DNA from: Arthrobacter mangrovi
Lineage (GTDB): Bacteria > Actinomycetota > Actinomycetes > Actinomycetales > Micrococcaceae
NCBI RefSeq assembly: GCF_026011795.1
Contig: NZ_BRVS01000001.1
Location: 62,001 to 126,000, forward strand
Length of the DNA stretch: 64,000 bases
Direction: 5' to 3'
Of the stretch, positions 63,766 through 64,000 are shown in pieces; the stretch's first letter is position 1; every line of letters starts with the position of its first letter. The notes under the pieces are model-generated. The model saw nothing but the letters and a program-made list of their open reading frames with translations. It did not search any database and had not been told where the DNA came from. A program made the translations under genes and the position numbers.

Positions 63766-64000
63766 TCAGCCCTGGGCCGCGCGGAATCCCTCGGCGATGT
63801 ACTCGACCAGCGCCTCGCGCTCCTCCAGCGGCAGGAATGCGGCCTCGGCGGCGTTGAGCGTCAGCTGGAGGAGGTCGTCGAGGTCGTAGTCGAACGTCTC
63901 CACGAGCAGCTCGTACTCGTCGGACAGGCTCACGCCGCTCATCAGCCGGTTGTCCGGATTGATGGTGACCTTGAAGCCGGTCTGGTACAGCAGATCGAAC
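63766..64000 (-). CDS. add: Adenosine deaminase, C-terminal part only
   Basis: The last 77 codons are visible; the gene enters from the right edge. The reading FKVTINPDNRLMSGVSLSDE is the diagnostic C-terminal region of adenosine deaminases, with the Asn-Pro-Asp of the metal/substrate site, followed by a helical end (LPLEEREALVEYIAEGF). The enzyme deaminates adenosine to inosine in purine salvage. It is co-directional with mazG, 8 bases apart. Confidence 0.93.
   Translation of the reverse strand, partial: FDLLYQTGFKVTINPDNRLMSGVSLSDEYELLVETFDYDLDDLLQLTLNAAEAAFLPLEEREALVEYIAEGFRAAQG

Overview
The window is GC-rich chromosomal DNA from an actinobacterium, most likely a Micrococcaceae member close to Arthrobacter. 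The evidence is a WhiB2/WhmD regulator, a mycothiol S-conjugate amidase, a TIGR03089 protein beside purK/purE and a GtrA protein (an order also seen in mycobacteria), a FemX-type bridge enzyme, a DivIC/FtsB-DUF501-Ppx block behind enolase, and many start codons lying 6-7 nt after a TANNNT -10 element (leaderless genes). There are no rRNA genes, CRISPR arrays, intact insertion sequences or phage genes. One tRNA is present.

Layout. 1-8.9 kb: envelope and purine genes: a glycosyltransferase (cut by the window edge) and whiB2 on the minus strand, then TIGR03089, gtrA, purK-purE, an LCP protein, manA and femX. 8.9-9.7 kb: a non-coding tandem duplication with inverted-repeat ends. 9.7-16.1 kb: glpX, a DUF4245 protein, beta-carbonic anhydrase, fumC, and a TetR-MFS efflux pair. 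16.3-32.2 kb: the accessory-looking core. It holds a membrane-anchored Hsp70-like ATPase, a large ATPase-LuxR regulator, an IniB-like Asp-rich protein and two overlapping dynamin-like GTPases (IniA/IniC type). After four unrelated small genes come a SARP/BTAD regulator and a response regulator-histidine kinase pair. Three promoters in this block share one architecture, which suggests a single regulon around an ini-type membrane-stress system. 32.2-48.7 kb: housekeeping genes (phoH, uppS, hemolysin III, YyaL, mca, greA, rhomboid, ilvA, AI-2E permease, galM, galT-galK, BI-1). 48.8-55.3 kb: a GroES-like gene, a complete branched-chain-type ABC importer with an unusual permease fusion, its lipoprotein facing it, and a tRNA. 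55.4-64 kb: a GNAT enzyme, type II NADH dehydrogenase, an orphan mycosin, ppx, DUF501, divIC, eno, mazG and the 3' end of an adenosine deaminase gene.

How the parts fit. Many genes serve the envelope: lipid carrier synthesis (uppS), glycan building blocks (manA, galT-galK-galM), polymer attachment (LCP), bridge formation (femX), division (divIC) and the ini-type block. The dynamins are likely membrane-remodelling GTPases. The Hsp70-like protein spans the membrane with a Pro-rich outer tail. The LuxR, SARP and two-component proteins are plausible controllers. All functional links within that block are inference from gene order and promoter similarity.
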